NCBI GenBank assembly: GCA_947074225.1
Contig: CAMTOX010000005.1
Location: 1 to 16,388, forward strand
Reading direction: 5' to 3'
Length of the DNA: 16,388 bases
Source of the DNA: an uncultured bacterium
GTDB taxonomy: Bacteria; Bacteroidota; Bacteroidia; Bacteroidales; Paludibacteraceae
In this document: piece after piece, positions 16,006 to 16,388 of the stretch
Layout of the letters: the number at the start of each line of letters is the position of its first letter
Numbering within the stretch: position 1 is the stretch's first letter
The notes under the pieces: model-generated
Seen by the model: the letters and a program-made list of their open reading frames with translations, nothing else
Databases searched by the model: none
What the model was told of the DNA's origin: nothing
Program-made: the position numbers and the translations under genes

Positions 16006-16341
16006 AGTTTGTATATTATTTTTTTATTCTGTGTTGCGACATATCGGCTATGGTACAGCTGCGAAAGATAAAATGAGATAGCTAGTTGAGTTTTGTTATG
16101 ATGAGCGACATTCAAACTTGGTTTGCTATTCTGTTTCTCTCTGAAATGATTTTGCAAACATTATTCCAACTTACAACTCATTTCAATCTTTGAACCCGCT
16201 TATACTTTGAAGAGGATAATGAATCTTTGGTTGAAGTTGAAAAGTGCAATGAAATGTTTTATTTCTGTTTTTATGCTTAATAATTTATTTAAAGTATTAA
16301 TTTTGTTTTGTATCGTATAGTGTTTAATAGTTCTATTTTAG
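16006..16341. other. Intergenic region upstream of the Hcp-like gene
   Basis: No gene is visible in these 336 bp. Besides the weak leftward -7-like box, a plus-strand TAATTTTG (16298-16305) matches TAnnTTTG but lacks a -33 partner. It could belong to a rightward gene beyond the contig end. I found no clear FNR/CRP-type palindrome near the start. Confidence 0.5.
16063..16070 (-). promoter_or_regulatory. Weak -7-like box upstream of the Hcp-like gene
   Basis: On the minus strand this reads TATCTTTC, one base off TAnnTTTG, about 58 bases before the ATG at 16005. No matching -33 box is seen. Confidence 0.22.
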
Positions 16342-16388
16342 AGATCGGAAGAGCACACGTCTGAACTCCAGTCACATTCAGAAATCTC
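16342..16388 (+). other. Illumina TruSeq adapter and index read-through (not genomic)
   Basis: The sequence from 16342 begins AGATCGGAAGAGCACACGTC and continues exactly as the TruSeq read-1 adapter up to GTCAC. It is followed by the 8-nt index ATTCAGAA (TruSeq HT D705 as I recall) and ATCTC, the start of the next adapter segment. These 47 bases are a library artefact at the contig end, and genomic sequence stops at or before 16341. Confidence 0.98.

Overview
The window looks like one assembled contig from a Bacteroidota genome, probably of the order Bacteroidales, at roughly 40% GC. Four things point there. Two giant alpha-2-macroglobulin-like proteins carry SusC-type (CarboxypepD_reg-like and TonB-plug) modules. 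Their signal peptides appear to be cleaved just before a glutamine. Several promoter-like sites read TAnnTTTG. Shine-Dalgarno sequences are essentially absent. The code is standard: TAG and TAA both act as ordinary stops. The right end (16342-16388) is Illumina adapter plus index, not genomic DNA, and the left end cuts a gene, so both edges are assembly edges.

Layout. Positions 1-10759 (minus strand) hold a two-gene operon of paralogous secreted alpha-2-macroglobulin-family proteins. The upstream gene (10759-4706, 2017 aa) is complete and keeps the thioester motif CNEQ. Just before its A2M domain, at the bait/anaphylatoxin position, it carries a TonB-receptor plug domain with no barrel. The downstream gene (4687 leftward) has FNEQ in place of the thioester. 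It keeps the carboxypeptidase-like domain but has an acidic linker instead of the plug. It is interrupted by an in-frame TAG early in the thioester-containing domain, after which homologous sequence continues in frame to the window edge.

Positions 10760-11252 are a divergent intergenic region. It contains an 11-bp-period array of AAAGTCG boxes that folds into a long palindrome, a promoter for the rightward gene, and a possible leader ORF with an attenuator hairpin. Positions 11253-12887 (plus strand) encode an ABC-F ATPase. It is separated from a convergent unknown small gene (13484-13029) by a perfect 19-bp bidirectional terminator stem.

Positions 16005-13863 (minus strand) form a second two-gene operon. 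The first gene encodes a hybrid-cluster-protein (Hcp) homologue that has lost the N-terminal iron-sulfur cysteines and most ligands of the hybrid cluster. The second encodes an NAD(P)H-dependent FMN reductase-family flavoprotein.

The strongest leads are the A2M pair, with its exchanged bait-position modules and asymmetric decay, and the apparently cluster-less Hcp paralogue paired with a flavodoxin-like reductase. Other points are the iterated operator-like palindrome and the ABC-F leader.
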